Shown here one piece after another: positions 48,730 to 61,269 of a stretch of 64,000 nucleotides of DNA. The stretch is from Earliella scabrosa (lineage: Eukaryota > Basidiomycota > Agaricomycetes > Polyporales > Polyporaceae). The notes under the pieces were generated by a model. It was not told where the DNA came from. It did no database searches and worked only from the letters and a program-made list of their open reading frames with translations. The stretch covers positions 310,001-374,000 of the forward strand of contig JABYQQ010000024.1 of the NCBI GenBank assembly GCA_022605405.1. The letters are read 5' to 3'. Both the position numbers and the translations under genes were made by a program. Numbering within the stretch: position 1 is the first letter of the stretch; each line of letters begins with the position of its first letter.

Positions 48730-49246
48730 GTTCCAAGTCAGACGCAATGACCCTTCGCATGTAGTGTAGTGCTGTAAGGGGAGCAGAAGTGAAAATCAAT
48801 CTGTATTTGTGCAACACCGTCATCGTGCGCGCATGCTATGCATTCCAGCACCAATACCCCGGTCTTGCTACTTGCTGTGGCTATGACCAGCTACCAGTAA
48901 GTTGTTTACAATTGATCTCGACGGGTCTTGTACACGCACCGAGTACCGAGCGAGTCGAGGAACAGGATCTCGATTGGGGAGATGGAGATCTGTGCCATCG
49001 ATTTGGTCGGTCCGGTCGGTCCGCCGGACACTCGGGATGTCGTCACCGAGCCTTCGAGCATTCTGCGGAGACTTGCTCACCGCAGATCCTGCCCTCTTCC
49101 TGTCGCACGTTCGCTTGATCTCCTCCAGCTCTCGTCTACGATCTCCGCTGTCTCGCCTCTTCATTCTGCCCACACTCATCCCGCAGAAGACAACATCCTC
49201 TTAGCCTCACCTCACACCAAGTCGAACACGCCACAGACAGCCCGCG
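48730..49246. other. spacer between TPI1 and phosphomannose isomerase gene
   Basis: 517 bp with the TPI 3' flank and PMI promoter, including a CT-rich leader at about 49085-49195. A GGTCGGTCCGGTCGGTCCG direct repeat lies at 49003-49021. No gene seen. Confidence 0.6.
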
Positions 49247-50931
49247 ATGACCGCAGTGTTCAAGCTCGTCCCGACGACGCAGAAGTATGACTGGGGAAAG
49301 ATTGGTCTATCTTCCAAGGTCGCGCAGTATGCAGCATCGGGGAAGCTGCCTGGGTTCACACTGGACGAGAAGGCACCTTACGCCGAAGTGAGTAATGTCT
49401 CTGCTTCGACTAGTGTGGAGGTTGCGTCCCTAGCCCCTGGTACCTACCCGGCGGGGATAATGAGGCTTTCTAAGGGAATACGGCAGTGGACATGCTATCG
49501 CGGTGAAGACGGGGTCTTGGCCATCCCCAGTGGTGCCAATACCTCCGGCAACACTACTGTCGACGCGCAACCCGACCATACTCTTCTTTGGGATAATCCT
49601 CGTGCTGACGGCGCAGACTGCTCTCTTCTAGCTCTGGATGGGCACACACCATACGTCCCCTTCACGGCTACTCGACTCCCCTACACAGGAAAAACTGTCC
49701 GACTATCTCGCCGCACACCCGGAGCTCATTGGAGACCGCGTCATCGAGAAGTTCAAGGGCGAGGGCGCGGCAGAAGGCAACCTTCCCTTCCTCTTCAAAG
49801 TTCTCGCCATCGAGAAGGCGCTCAGCATCCAGACCCACCCTGACAAGGCGACGGCACAGAAGCTACACAAGGAGCGGCCGGATGTCTACAAAGGTACGCA
49901 TACATCCATGTCGTGATCCGCGCCCCCCTCATGGCGCTGACCATGCGCCCGCTCGCGCGCATCTCTCTCGGCAGACGCGAACCATAAGCCCGAGATGGCA
50001 CTCGCCCTGACGGCCTTCCAGGCGATGTGCGGCTTTCAGCCCCTGCCGCGCATTGCCGACTACCTCGTCGACACGCCCGAGTTCGCCGCGCTCGTCCCGC
50101 AGACGATCAGGGAGCAGTTCCTCTCGCTCGCGTCCACGCCAGACGTATCCGGCCCGACGGAGAAGCAGGCGCTCAAGGACGTGTTTTCCGCGGTCATGAC
50201 CGCGGAGGAGGCGACGTTCAAGCCCGAGCTGGAGAAGCTCGTCGCGCGGTACGAGGGCGGGGGCGCGAAGGCGTCGGAGAAGGAGGTGCAGGAGCTCGTC
50301 CTAAGGCTCAACAGCCAATTTCCGGGCGACATCGGCGTGTTCTGCGCGTTCATGTTGAACCATATGACCCTGAAGCCCGGAGAGGCGATCTTCCTCGCAG
50401 CGGGCGAGCCTCACGCGTATGTCTCTGGCGGTGAGTCGCGCTCAACGACGAGATGGCTTGCGGATGCTGAACACCCATCCATCCTCCCTCCCCCGTCTTG
50501 ACACAGACATTGTCGAGTGCATGGCGACGTCGGACAACGTGATCAGGGCGGGACTCACGCCAAAGCTGCGCGACGTGCCGAACCTGGTCGCAGGGCTGAC
50601 GTACGAGGCGGCGCCGGCGAGCAAGCACGTCGTCGAGCCGCGCTCGTTCGACTCGGCGACGCACAGCACGCTCTACGACCCGCCGATCCCCGAGTTCTCC
50701 GTCGTGCGCGCGGTCGTGCCCAAGGGCGAGGGGGAGACGCACCCGCCCGTGGACGGGCCGAGCATCGCGATCGTGACGGAGGGGAGCGGGACGGTCGCGT
50801 GGGGCGGGGGAGAGCAGATGGCGGTGGGCGAGGGGAACGTGTTCTTTGTGGGCGCGGGGCAGGAGGTGCGGCTGAGTGCGGGCGGCCAGGGGCCGTTGGT
50901 CGTGCACAGGGCGTTCGTGGAGGCGAAGTGA
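49247..50931 (+). CDS. PMI40: mannose-6-phosphate isomerase, type I
   Basis: Zinc enzyme converting fructose 6-phosphate and mannose 6-phosphate, feeding GDP-mannose for glycosylation and cell-wall mannan. Four exons (49247-49387, 49632-49893, 49975-50430, 50507-50931) total 428 codons, 427 residues, as in yeast and human type I enzymes. Motifs are VPTTQKYDWGKIG at the start, YAELWMGTHHTSPS across intron 1, the zinc-binding IQTHPDK, and the family signature from LKPGEAIFLAAGEPHAYVSG across intron 3 into DIVECMATSDNVIRAGLTPK. The C-terminal cupin part (EFSVVRAVVP, then the GAGQEVRL end) is complete. Intron 1 (49388-49631) is 244 bp and stays open in the exon-1 frame, but retention would shift the downstream frame. 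Confidence 0.97.
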
Positions 50932-52603
50932 ACGCGGGACGGTTATCAAGAGCGAATTCGAATATGTGCCAGGTGTGTAAGATGCGGATGTATCACGAAC
51001 CGCAGAAGTGATTGGCTGGTGTTTGTAGGATAGTTATGTGATGTGTGGGTGGATGTCGGTGTAGGTCGGTGCAGTGCCCACTGGCATGGATGGATTGAAG
51101 AGTGTCCGGTTCGCGGGATTACGTTCACCGGACTCCCACTCCGAGCTTATTCACGTACTAGGGTGAGAGCAAGAGATTGACTGTGCAGTGTGGCAGTCAT
51201 ACGTGGATGCGTGGTATCGCGTAAAGGCATGTCCTCTCACAGGTACCGGAATTCGCAGCAATCCTCGGTGTCTAAACGTGGGCATTTGACGGAGAACCAT
51301 CGCTATCACCTTGAACATACCGGCATACCTACAGCACCCACTAGCTTCCAGCCACCATCAAAGATTCTCTTCTGGCCACCCGTCTCACGACACTCGCGCG
51401 CCGGCGAAGCTGCCCTGGCCTCCTCGACATCAGCAGCCTAGTCCGAGTGAGGTCGAGGACGCGTCGGGGATATTTTGCGAGCCCGAGACTAGCAACTCGG
51501 TGGCCCATCTCATCGACGTCAGTGGTGGACTACCGGGCGACGGAGGAGGCCAGTTACAGCCGTCGGCGGGAGCCGAAGGGTCGGCTTGGCACTGGGATTA
51601 GGTGGGAAAAGCTGTGCTCTGCGGTTTTGCTCCTCCATCATCGGCCGCGTGGGCTGCGCTGGAAAGTTTCTTCCCCTTGTCTTCGAAGGTGCCCAGGGCC
51701 CAATCAGGTCGATCGGGCTAGAATGCGAGACCCAAGAGGTCTGAGGTGCGTAGGACCAGCTCGAGCCTCGGATCTTGGAGGCCGGGGAGTCTCAGTCAAG
51801 TTTTGTCTGAAAATTGTCATAGGTTTTGTCAGCGCTGCGCACAACAAATGGCCTCTCTCGCTTGTGGGGTGACTGCATGGAGCAGCCGGACGCCGGACGC
51901 TAGACTGGCCTCGAGGCTCAGTGCAATACGCCAGGCATGATGGACGACGGGGAGGCCGACGTATGCGGAGGCAGGGCAAATGCACGGCCGAGTGCCGTTA
52001 CGAGCGCACCTGAGCGGGATCAGCACCGTCCCAACTGAGCCCGAGGCATTCCCAGAGGCACACGAAAGATGTTCGCGCGGTGGGTTCTCGGGCGGAGGGC
52101 CTGCGATGCGGCGAAGATTGGACGAGCACGGACGGTGTGCGCCGCTCAGTTGACCGCGGCGTGGCGCCTCCTCGCCCAGACGGTCGCCGAGGGTTGCTGG
52201 GGTTGCCTTTCTGGAGCGGTACGTAAGCGATGCGCCCGCCCCGGGGCCATGTCGGTGGAGAGCGGGCTCGTGGCTCGGTGCGCTAGTCCGCGTGCGGAAG
52301 CCATGACAGCCGTGAGCCGGAGGACGGCTTCGATTTTGTCCTTCCGGAAGGAGCCCTGCGCTCGGCTTTGGGGGGCAGCGTTCTCAGACTCAGCATATAG
52401 TCGCCGGCGCGCGTCCGCTGTCTCGATTTGCTCTCGAGCCCTCTTCTGCCCTCCTTACGCTCGCGTTCTCGCCGACCGCCACGTCCCACCTCTCCTTCCT
52501 TCCCTCCCCCACCTCGTGCACCGCACACCCCGCCGCCGGACTCACCGACACCCTCTGATCGACCTCCCGACCTCGGGGGCTCGCAGAGGCGCACGAGGCG
52601 CGC
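50932..52603. other. intergenic, no supported gene
   Basis: 1.7 kb between the PMI stop and the membrane-protein start. Frames are short and their composition is not protein-like. The last 200 bp are CT-rich (52430-52520) and probably the leader of the next gene. Confidence 0.55.
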
Positions 52604-54738
52604 ATGGCGAGTGCTGTCCAACAGGCCATCTTCCTGGAGCTGTATCCTACAATCACGAAAATCCGCTATGCCGAACGTGAGTTACTCCTCCCGACGTCCA
52701 CCGCAGTCTTCCGTCAATGACCGACCGGCGCATCAGTGGCCAGTACTATGATCATTCTCTTTGATCACCGTAAGTCGCGTGTACAAATGTGGGGTATATT
52801 GTGCTCAAATGGTTCCGTGCTCAGTCCTGACGCTGGACCAAGAAGTGAGTAGTGGGTCATGATTGATGGTCAAGCGCGCGACTGACTGCTCCCGACATTG
52901 GTCGCAAAGGTCCGGCTCATCTGGGTAGGAACTTGCAATCATTCAGGGTCCAGCTCGGCTCTCATCTCGCATGTTGCAGAGCGCACAGTGGTCATTAGGG
53001 AAGCTGTTGTTCCTCATCGTGAGTCCTTGTTGCTGTCGCACCAGTTTTACCACGTCTCAGGGTGCATCCACTCCTCACAGAACCGATATTATGCTCTCGC
53101 TGTGGTGATGTATGTATGACATCGCCTATATGCGCCGCTATGCATACTCATACGCATTTGGTCGTCTAGATTTAATAACTACGGTTAGTCTCTTGCGCTA
53201 TAATCCATTCACTCCTCTCATGGAGGTTTCGCATCAGTGTTGTTCAACACCACCGAGCTCTCGAATGAAGTGAGTCTTCCTTTGTATGCCCTCCATCCAA
53301 CTCAGCTTATGAGCATATCCCCCGTATGCAGTTGTACGTCGCTCTTCGTCATGGGCTCGTTCATCAACGTTGACTTCGGCGTAGCTGCCTACATTGGTTC
53401 CGATGGCAGGGTTGGACAGGAGTCATAACATTTATTGTTGCGGAAAGTGAGTCACCCGCATCTTTGACCGTGATATGGACTCACGACTGTTCAGTGATCC
53501 TTCAGCTGCGACTATATGCGCTCTATTTCCGCGATAAACGCGTCCTTGCACTCACCACAGCCGTCTGCCTGGGAGCAGCGATCGGCTCTTCGTGGGTTAT
53601 GGGCCATGTTCTGGAGCATATCACCGGTACGTGGATGCCCCTTCACGTTCTTTCAATGGGATGTGACGTCCATCGTTTGGCCTCCAGCGTACGGTATCAG
53701 GCTACCGGACACAGGCTCGACAGTATGCGTACCCCTCGGCCTACCAGACTTCTTCTACACCTTCTGGATCCCGATGCTTATATCTGAAAGTGTCCTATGT
53801 GGCCTCGCGCTCTTCCGCGGCTTCAAGACGTACCGTCCCGCGGACAACGTGCTCTCAGCTGGTCGTCGGATCATCGAGATCCTCGTCCGCGACTCTCTTT
53901 ACTATTTTATCATGTGAGTGTTCAAGGTACATTACTTCTCATTGGGGGAAGAATGGTGGTGCCTGTCGGCAGTACTCCGCTTTACCATATTCACCTCCCA
54001 GATCCATACCCTGATCCGGGACCATTGACACGGAAGCTGATCCGCTTCTCTTACAGCATATTCGCGACTTACCTGACGAACGCGATCATTTTCCTCACAC
54101 GACCGGTACGTCACTCCTGCTTATTCGGAACCCGCACGCGCACTGTCGCCTTCTCCCGTCCTGCCTCCTTACGTTGTCGTCGTCACGTCCCTGACTGTAG
54201 ACATGCTGACCTTTTCCCACAGGGCGCGGAAGTAGAGATCCCCATCGGTTTCGCCGTGGCCCTTTCGACTGTCATGTCGAGCCGACTCTGCCTGAACGTC
54301 CGCGGTTACATCCGGGACGAGTCACGGGCAGACACGCTCCCCGGGCCCGCCTCGGCCGTGCACTCCCCGCCGCGCTCGCCGAACACGACGATGCGGAACG
54401 CGTACGTCTCGTTCACCGACGCCGGCGCCAACGCACTGGACCGCGAGGATCCATATAAGTACCACGGCGCTCCCGAGGACGGGGACGACGGTGTGTACAT
54501 GGCGCGCGAGGTCGAGGTCGAGGTCAAGGTGGAGGTGATGGTTGACGGCACGGAGAGGAGGGAGCGGAGGGGGTTGCGGAGCCCGACGTCGCGCGTCGTG
54601 CGTGCCGGCACGCCGCTTGGTGCGCTTGAGATGCACGAGCTGAGGGCGATGCGCGCGGAGAGCCCTAGTCATTTGCGTATGCTCTCGGTTGGGAGGAAAT
54701 CGGACTCGGAGGACGATTCGATCATCCATATCAGATAG
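52604..54738 (+). CDS. seven-helix DUF6533-like membrane protein
   Basis: Many short exons from ATG 52604 (MASAVQQAIFLELYPT). Supported exons are 52604-52676, 52737-52769, 52825-52844, 52910-52924, 52989-53018, 53081-53109, 53170-53183, 53238-53269, 53410-53446, 53495-53626, 53688-53913, 54057-54105 and 54223-54738. An exon between 53330 and 53400 is unresolved. The N terminus reads ASTMIILFDHLLTLDQE, the hallmark start of basidiomycete DUF6533 proteins. Membrane stretches follow: LLFLINRYYAL type, GWTGVITFIVAEMILQLRL, FYTFWIPMLISESVLCGLAL, FATYLTNAIIFLTRP and IPIGFAVALSTVMSSRLCLN. The cytosolic tail has an alternating Glu/Val repeat (about 54507-54540) and is Ser/Arg-rich. Such proteins look like receptors, but no ligand or function is known to me. 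Confidence 0.75.
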
Positions 54739-55366
54739 CGCCGACCTGTTTTGATGTGCCCTGCGCTTGGTTTCTGGCTGCGGCTGCGTTCGTGGTTGGG
54801 GTTGGTTGGGATACTTGAAGGAAGAAGGTTGTGTCGCGCTGTTGTTGTACGTTAATCGCCGGGCCGTCCTATAGAGCACAGCTACAGCACTTGGGTTATT
54901 CTATTTAGTACGCTGTATTATAGAGGGCTGTTCGTAGTTTTCGCCGCCGCCGCCGCCATCACCTGTCGCTCGTTTGTCTTGCTTTCGTTTGGTAGTCACT
55001 CGCTGCACGTACATACCTCACATCCACCTGCGTTACCGTCTTCATTGTCCATGTACATACCCTCTTTGGTTCTCGATAGGACGGACGTCTGGCCTGGGTG
55101 CTCCACTGTAGACGTAGGTAGTGGTGAAAATGAACCCGGAATTTGCTCAACGTTCAACGTTCAACGATGCCAGCGCGAGCCACCTGTGCAAGAGAGCGAG
55201 GAATCGTCCGTGTTGCGATATAACGTGTGTACTACATACATGTGGAGGGTGGGGAGTTCATAAGTGCATAAGGGGTCATAACGGGCATACAAACATAAAT
55301 GGTGTCATGCGGTATCATCCCAGTATCCGAAGTGTAGTAGCCACTTTCCTGTACGTTCACACTAGC
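54739..55366. other. convergent 3' spacer
   Basis: 628 bp between two converging genes, with a CCG triplet run at 54942-54957 and a CAACGTTCAACGTTCAACG motif at 55149-55167. No gene seen. Confidence 0.6.
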
Positions 55367-56997
55367 CTAGTTCACCTTATTCGTGATGTTACACCAAGCT
55401 TGCAAAGCCGGCTGGTCGAAGGTTCCATGGACGTAGTCAAGCTTCACAGACGGGAAGAGGCTCATCAGGAAGTCCGCGACCACGTACTGCTCCTCCCAAT
55501 TCGCGAGCGACAGCGTCCCGCCGTACAATCGAAGCTTCTCCATCCCGTGCCCGCCTCCGAGGAGCGCTAGCACGCGCTCGACCTCGGCGTCGGTCGGGAT
55601 ATCCGCCAGAGAGTGGACGTCAAAGTGGATGCAGATCGAGAGGAGGCGGGGACATTTTTCTGCGAGGGTCAGGAGCGTGCGCAGGGAGGGGCAGGGGCAC
55701 TGGCCCATCGGGTGGGGATGGTCCTTGCTCAGCAGGTGGAGGAGCTGCAGGTGCGGGAAGGCGTTCGCTGCGGCGTCCAAGGTGGCCTCTGTTGTTTGGA
55801 TGCGCCGGCCCTCGATCGCGAGGTGACAGAGCTGGCGGAGAGGGTAGAGCGGGCGCAGGGCAAGCGCGAGGTCTATTGCGGGGCACTCGGGCGGCGAGGT
55901 CTGCAGAGCGAGCTCGATAGTGAGACTTCTGAGGGTGCGCGCGTATGGTGCGCCCGCGAGGGCCTCCATCGTCCGCTTCAGCTCCGAGGTGTCCGGGTGT
56001 TGGCGGCTGATGAGCTGGAGGTCTGTCAGCTCGGTCGATTGGATCGACTTGAGGATGGCAGCGGTGTCGTTGTTGAGCTCTTCCACCGTCAACGTGAGTC
56101 TCTGCAGGGCAGGGAACCAAGTTGCCGGCGCGGTGTGCTTGAGCGTGTAGGCGAGGGAGTCTGTGTCGTCCCGGGTGAGCGCCACATCCGAGACATTGGT
56201 GAGATGGGGCAGCTGCGCGAGGACGCGGACGGTGTCTGCGGACGTGAGCGAGACGGAGAAGGAGCAGCGGCGGAGGGTGGGATTGCCCTGGACGCATTGG
56301 GCAAGCGCGTCTCCTGCCGTGCCGCTAAAGGCGCCATATCGCTGCGATTTGACGAGGAGTGTGTCGAGCCTGTTGCACCTCGTCTGTGCGGCTCGAAGCG
56401 CATGGTCGGGGTTGCAGTCTCCCAGTGCGAAGAGCTCAAATGTGGTGACACTGGGCGCGAAGAGGAAGGAGAGCTTGGAGATGCGTTCTTCACAAGACTC
56501 TCTGATACGCAGGCACGTGAGGTTGGGCAAGAGGGAGTGCGATCCCGGGCCTCGGCGGCGAGGTAGGTCGCTCAATGTGGTCTTTGCCACGTCGTTGCAT
56601 TCGTTCCACGTGAATTTCCGCACATGCTGGGCATAGTAGTCGAACCGCGTCCAGTCGATGTGCGTATCTTCCGTGATCCCCTGCAGGACCACCAGGCATG
56701 GATGGTCAGTGTATATGGGAGATAGCACAGGTACTTGCGAGGACGTACAAATTCCAGCTGCCCCGCTTGGTTCACGGTCCACGCGTCGGCGGGAAGTAGC
56801 CGTAGAAGTGGCACGAGGCAGGCCTGCTCCCGCCACAGCGTTGGGAGGACAAGCTCGTGCAGCAGCCGTGAGGTTCTAGCCAGCTTCGCGAGCCCCGAGA
56901 ACTGCACTACGGCGAGTTCCCGTGCTACCTCCTCGAATATCTCGGTGACAGCGAGACAGCGAACGGACATCGGTAGGAGAGACATGGCGGCGGCCAT
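55367..56997 (-). CDS. F-box / leucine-rich-repeat-like protein
   Basis: Two exons, 56749-56997 and 55367-56680 (intron GTACGT..CTGCAG, 68 bp), encode 520 residues from MAAAMSLLPM to TAG at 55367-55369. The N terminus (LPMSVRCLAVTEIFEEVARE, then LAKLARTSRLLHELVLPTLW) looks like the degenerate F-box of basidiomycete F-box proteins. It would recruit Skp1 and a cullin ubiquitin ligase. The rest has regularly spaced LxxLxL strands (LPHLTNVSDVALTRD, ALQRLTLTVEEL, LTDLQLI, LRSLTIELAL, LCHLAIEGRRI, LQLLHLLSKD, LSICIHFDV), as in irregular leucine-rich repeats. The substrate is unknown. Basidiomycetes carry large families of such proteins. The F-box assignment is weaker than the gene model. Confidence 0.75.
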
Positions 56998-57886
56998 TGA
57001 GTCGGATGATTGAGGATTGGTGGGGAGACTGGGGTTGGTCGAGCAGGCATGATTTTATGGCCTCCTAAATACCACGGAAAAGGACCACTGCGCATTGACG
57101 CAGAGCAAGAGGCGTGGGTCTTCGGGACGGTGCCAAGTCGCTGCTAGTAGCCGACGGTCAAAGCGCAACGACGTGGACCAAAGGCGACTCAGTGCCGTTT
57201 GGTCCACGCCGGCTCAATCTCATCAGCTAGGAGTTGTCCGCGAGGTGGGCGCACTGACAATGAAACCGATGAGCATGCGAAGGTTGAGCTCCTAAACAAC
57301 GTTACCTCCTTACTAGAATAACGTTGCCTCTGACAGGCACTGACGGGTCTTGAAGCTTGAGTCTCAGACTCTTAACAATTGAAGCGACTCGGAGCTCAAT
57401 TTGCCGCTAGCGTCGAGCGAGATCTAGATCGAGCAGCCGATGACAGCTCAGCATACTGTCAGCGGTGTAGTACACCACTATAGCCCTTAGGTCCATCCGA
57501 TGAAAAGTGCGGATCTGTGTAGGTTTCCAGGGTCAGCAAGGTAGCAATATGAAGCAAGTTCACTACGGACAGTGCGAGGTTCGAACACACAGCTTTTTGA
57601 TGGATGACGTAATGCAGTGTCCTTGGTTCATCCAAGTGTGGCGGTTGCCGTCGCGAATGACTCTTCCTTCCACACCCACCTCAATTGGAGGGTTGCACCA
57701 CTTGCTAACCACTGCACCTCATAGCCGAACGTTACGCTCTTCAAGGCGGGACTCTCGCTTGGTGGTGGCCAAGATCGGCTCACCAAACCGCCATTCACAG
57801 TACGAGTCGCCGGAACACACTCGCGTCACGCGTTCGAGCGAACTCTTCTCACACCCTCGGGCCGTCGCTATTTAGTAGGCCGAAGT
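56998..57886. other. divergent spacer with hairpin
   Basis: About 890 bp between divergent starts. Contains a strong hairpin (57172-57208, listed separately). A GAGGTTCGAAC sequence near 57580 resembles a tRNA B box but lacks the rest of a tRNA. Confidence 0.55.
57172..57208. repeat. 11-bp perfect inverted repeat (hairpin)
   Basis: CGTGGACCAAA (57172-57182) pairs with TTTGGTCCACG (57198-57208). The 15-nt loop itself contains GGC and GCC that can extend the stem. It sits between two divergent genes. It could be a protein-binding palindrome or a terminator-like RNA hairpin. Confidence 0.75.
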
Positions 57887-59875
57887 ATGGCACGAACGTC
57901 ACAACGAAAGGAGAAGGCCGAAGCCGGATCTTTTACACAATCCCCATCTCCCATGCCACCGGGTATATGGATTCAATACAAAGGTCCTCGAGCCCGCACG
58001 CTACAAACTACGAAGGCAGACGCGCGCTCCGCTAACTTGCAAGCGAATATTCTCGACGAGTTCCAAGCGGATATCGAGGCACTCAAACTCAACGTCCCTG
58101 GAATACCCATGGCTGAGATAAAGATTGTCTGGGGCACAGGCCAAATCCGCGCTATGTATGGAATCCGAGGAAACGTGCGTTCGAGAGCTCTTCCCGATGA
58201 TGGGCGCGGTATCGCGCCCATAAACGGTCGTTCTCCACCCTCACATCGTCCACTCATCGGACATTACAGGAATTCCGAAAGATATTGAGACATCTCATTG
58301 GACGGGCAATGAGCAAGCAGGCAGAACTATTGTCCGAGCGTTCAATGTAAGTCAACACACCGACTGCGATTTTGGTCCGCTGCCGTACCGAATCAATCCT
58401 CATTGCTACCCCACAGATCCCGTATATGGTATGTCGAAGAGTAAGCCGGTCATCTAAGTCCCTTTGCGTTCTGTCTAGTTGATAGGCGGCTTCACAGCGG
58501 CAGTCCAGTGGAATCGCTTGGCGCCGCCAGCCAGAATGTTCCACTCTCGGCGAGCTCCCTGTTGACCTCAAGGAGAGAAACCCTTGATCGTGCGACGGCG
58601 TCCTCGTCATCTTCACGCTCTCTGCACACACCGACAACATCTACACCACACCCTCCGGCGACCCCCGTCAATACTTATTCTGGCTTTCATCTCTACTCTG
58701 CGCACCCCACCTCCAAGCAGCCGCAGGCATTCCCCCATCCTGTGATCCCGCCACGAGCCACAGTGGCCGTGCCTCACGTCAACTCGCCGCCCGCGATCAA
58801 TGTTGCGGGCGTTGGTCGGGACCGGCCGGCTTTCACAAGAGTACCAAATCCTCATCCAGGTCGGCCTCCGCTTTCACATACCTCTATTCCTCCGTCTTCT
58901 TGTCTGACCATACCTCGGCTCCCGCAGTCCCCCAGATCCTCCCGCCGATACACCTCAGACGTGATGGGCGAGAACAACAAGGTCCAGGTGCACATGAGCA
59001 GGTATACCACCACCCTAGGCGCTCCTCCATTCATCTCCGCTCCAACTGTTCTTGTTTTCTAGACGGAGAGAACCGCAGAGGGTCGGCCGAACTCTCCTGT
59101 AGCGCTCCTCAAGACGTCTCGTGCTCTTGCGCGTTCATCCCTCACGACCGATGCATGTCGACGACTCCGAGACCCTTCTGACGTTGAAATCCTGTCGAAC
59201 GACCCAGTGGTGAGATTCCTCGTCCTTCGCGACACGGACGGAGCTTCCTCTAGCGCTTCCGTGAACGTGAAGAGTTACGAAGCGTTCGTCACCGACGGGT
59301 CAGCGTACGCATGGATGGAGCTGTCTTCCTCCCTCAGGGGACGTGTCGGCGATAGAGATGATAGACGACAACTCCAGATTGGTTCGGTTGCAAAGCTTAA
59401 GCGGATCTCACGCCTGCATCCCGCCGCTACATGGTATGTCTCAGCATGGCGGGAGCCTCACGATGGTCCATGACGAAGTTTGCTTTCTAGCGTGGGTATT
59501 ATTCACGACTTCGAACTCGTAGAATGCGAGGAAGACTCAGAATCCTGGCCGGCGACCACCAGCGTCCCGACAAGCCCGTCGCCGGCGGCGCGTATCGTCG
59601 ACAATTCCGGTGGGTTGCAACGCTTCCTGTGGTATCAATCTCTTACGCCGTGGATCGAACGTATAATGTTCGCAGAGAATTCGACCTACAATCGCGCGGC
59701 TCGTCGCCTCGCGGAAGCCAGGCTGAAGGAAGAACGGTGGAGACGGATAGTCCTCGAAGGCGTCCTCGCGAATGTCTGTCGCGACTTGGAAAGTCAGGGA
59801 ACCCTCCCTACTGCTGTCCTCCAGGCTCTCACCAAGATTGAAGAGCTCACTGATGGAGCAATGGTCGTCGACTGA
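57887..59875 (+). CDS. unrecognised spliced protein, 542 residues
   Basis: Model: 57887-58174, 58270-58346, 58417-58428, 58498-59001, 59071-59433, 59491-59875, which adds to 543 codons with TGA at 59873-59875. The 12-nt third exon and the acceptor at 59070 are chosen to keep the frame and are the weak points. N-terminal region (residues about 20-125): helical, with a GIWIQYKGPRARTL strand. Then comes a long Ser/Pro/Thr-rich linker (about 58520-58960). A globular C-terminal half follows (VVRFLVLRDTDG, YAWMELSSSLRGRV, VGIIHDFELVECEED, then a helical end rich in E, R, L). I do not recognise the family. It is probably a soluble, possibly nuclear protein. Confidence 0.65.
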
Positions 59876-61269
59876 GGCTGGATCTCGCATCCCGCGGCAA
59901 CGGCGCTTGCCAAGCACCTATCGGTGATCCGACTCGGACATTGGGCTCTCAACAGGAGTATTGACATCGTATGAATCACACATGACATCGATTTTCCGGC
60001 CAGGGCCCACTCCCCACAAAGACGCGTGTATACCCACATATACCGCCGAGAACATCAGAACTATGGTGCTTGCTTCCATCCCTCGTTAAACAGGATGGCT
60101 TCTACAGGATCGGGATCTGAGGTGGATTCCCAAATATCGGACCAACCCGGCGCTCACTCGAGCGTGTAACTGTAATCATTTAATTGGTGGGTTCCACACG
60201 ATAATCGAAGAAAACTAACTTGAATAGGAGAACAGCGGAGCCAGGCCAAGTATCCTCATGGTGCGACGATTCCCCAACCGATATCTTACGGTACTAATGA
60301 CTGGTAGCAGTGGTATGGGACAGATATATCAAAATGACACCGTCATCTTTTCTCGAGGGTGAGGTATGCCGAGGGAACCGGGATCGTCCATCGGCGCAGC
60401 CCTGACGTTCATCGAACGCTGGAAGTACCGAGAGATGTGGCTTCCTGACTCTATCTTTGGCGTCAGACCAATGAACGCTAGACTATTATTCAACGAGCGG
60501 CCCGCATTTATTATGAGACCACACGGATACACAGATAATCACTCGCTATAATTCCAAGCACCGGGCGCTTCAACCACTTTGCCGCGCTCAAGAACATACG
60601 TCCCAGTGACCGCGTGTGTGCGGTCGCACCAGCGCGATCTCCAGTACAGCACGACCGCTCCGCCCATGCATCACGGTACCCAGGAACTTGAAGTAAGTGT
60701 AGTATCCCTCCGCACTAGCTGGCTAATCTCAATAAGCGGCAGCTCCGCCCTTGTTGCGCTGACCACAACTTCCAGACGCATCGCAAGAAGCCCGCCCGAT
60801 GTCGACCCAGTCCAGATTGAGGGCACCCGTGCTCTAATGGACGCTTGAGGGCTCTCAACAGACTGCGCCATGAACGCCGATGAACCCTTTTCTTGCGCGG
60901 CATTGCCGTGCCCCACGAGAGCGTCTGTGAGTTCTACCAGTGTCCAAGCAACGTAAGTATGGTGTACTGAGAGCAGCCACCAACCACACTTCTTGCTATG
61001 GCTCTGCTAGTCTTCCCTCGTGCCCGTCGCGTCGTGCGCTCCGCCCGTCGAGACACCCTTTCCGTGCGGGACTCGGTCGCTGTCTGTGTTCCCTTCGACA
61101 ATGTCCCATCGCAGACTCGCAGACTCAACTGAGATCGAGAGGAAGGTGGAACCTCCAAAGCCCAGGGATAAAACTCTCCCTGACCACTGCGATGTCCCTC
61201 ACCTCCCAAGCCTCAGTCCCCAGCCACCAACCACCTCCCAACCCACCCTTCAGCACTTTCGATCGGACA
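59876..61269. other. intergenic, no supported gene
   Basis: 1.4 kb. A plus-strand frame at 60366-60551 and others are short and unsupported. The region just before 61270 is CT-rich (about 61190-61260) and acts as leader of the next gene. Confidence 0.55.

Noticed and set aside
55613..56566. Plus-strand open frame of about 317 codons
   Set aside because: Antisense to the F-box/LRR-like exon. Gly/Glu/Arg-heavy composition and no motif.
57570..57600. GAGGTTCGAAC as a tRNA B box
   Set aside because: No T stem pairing, no acceptor stem and no A box at the right distance.
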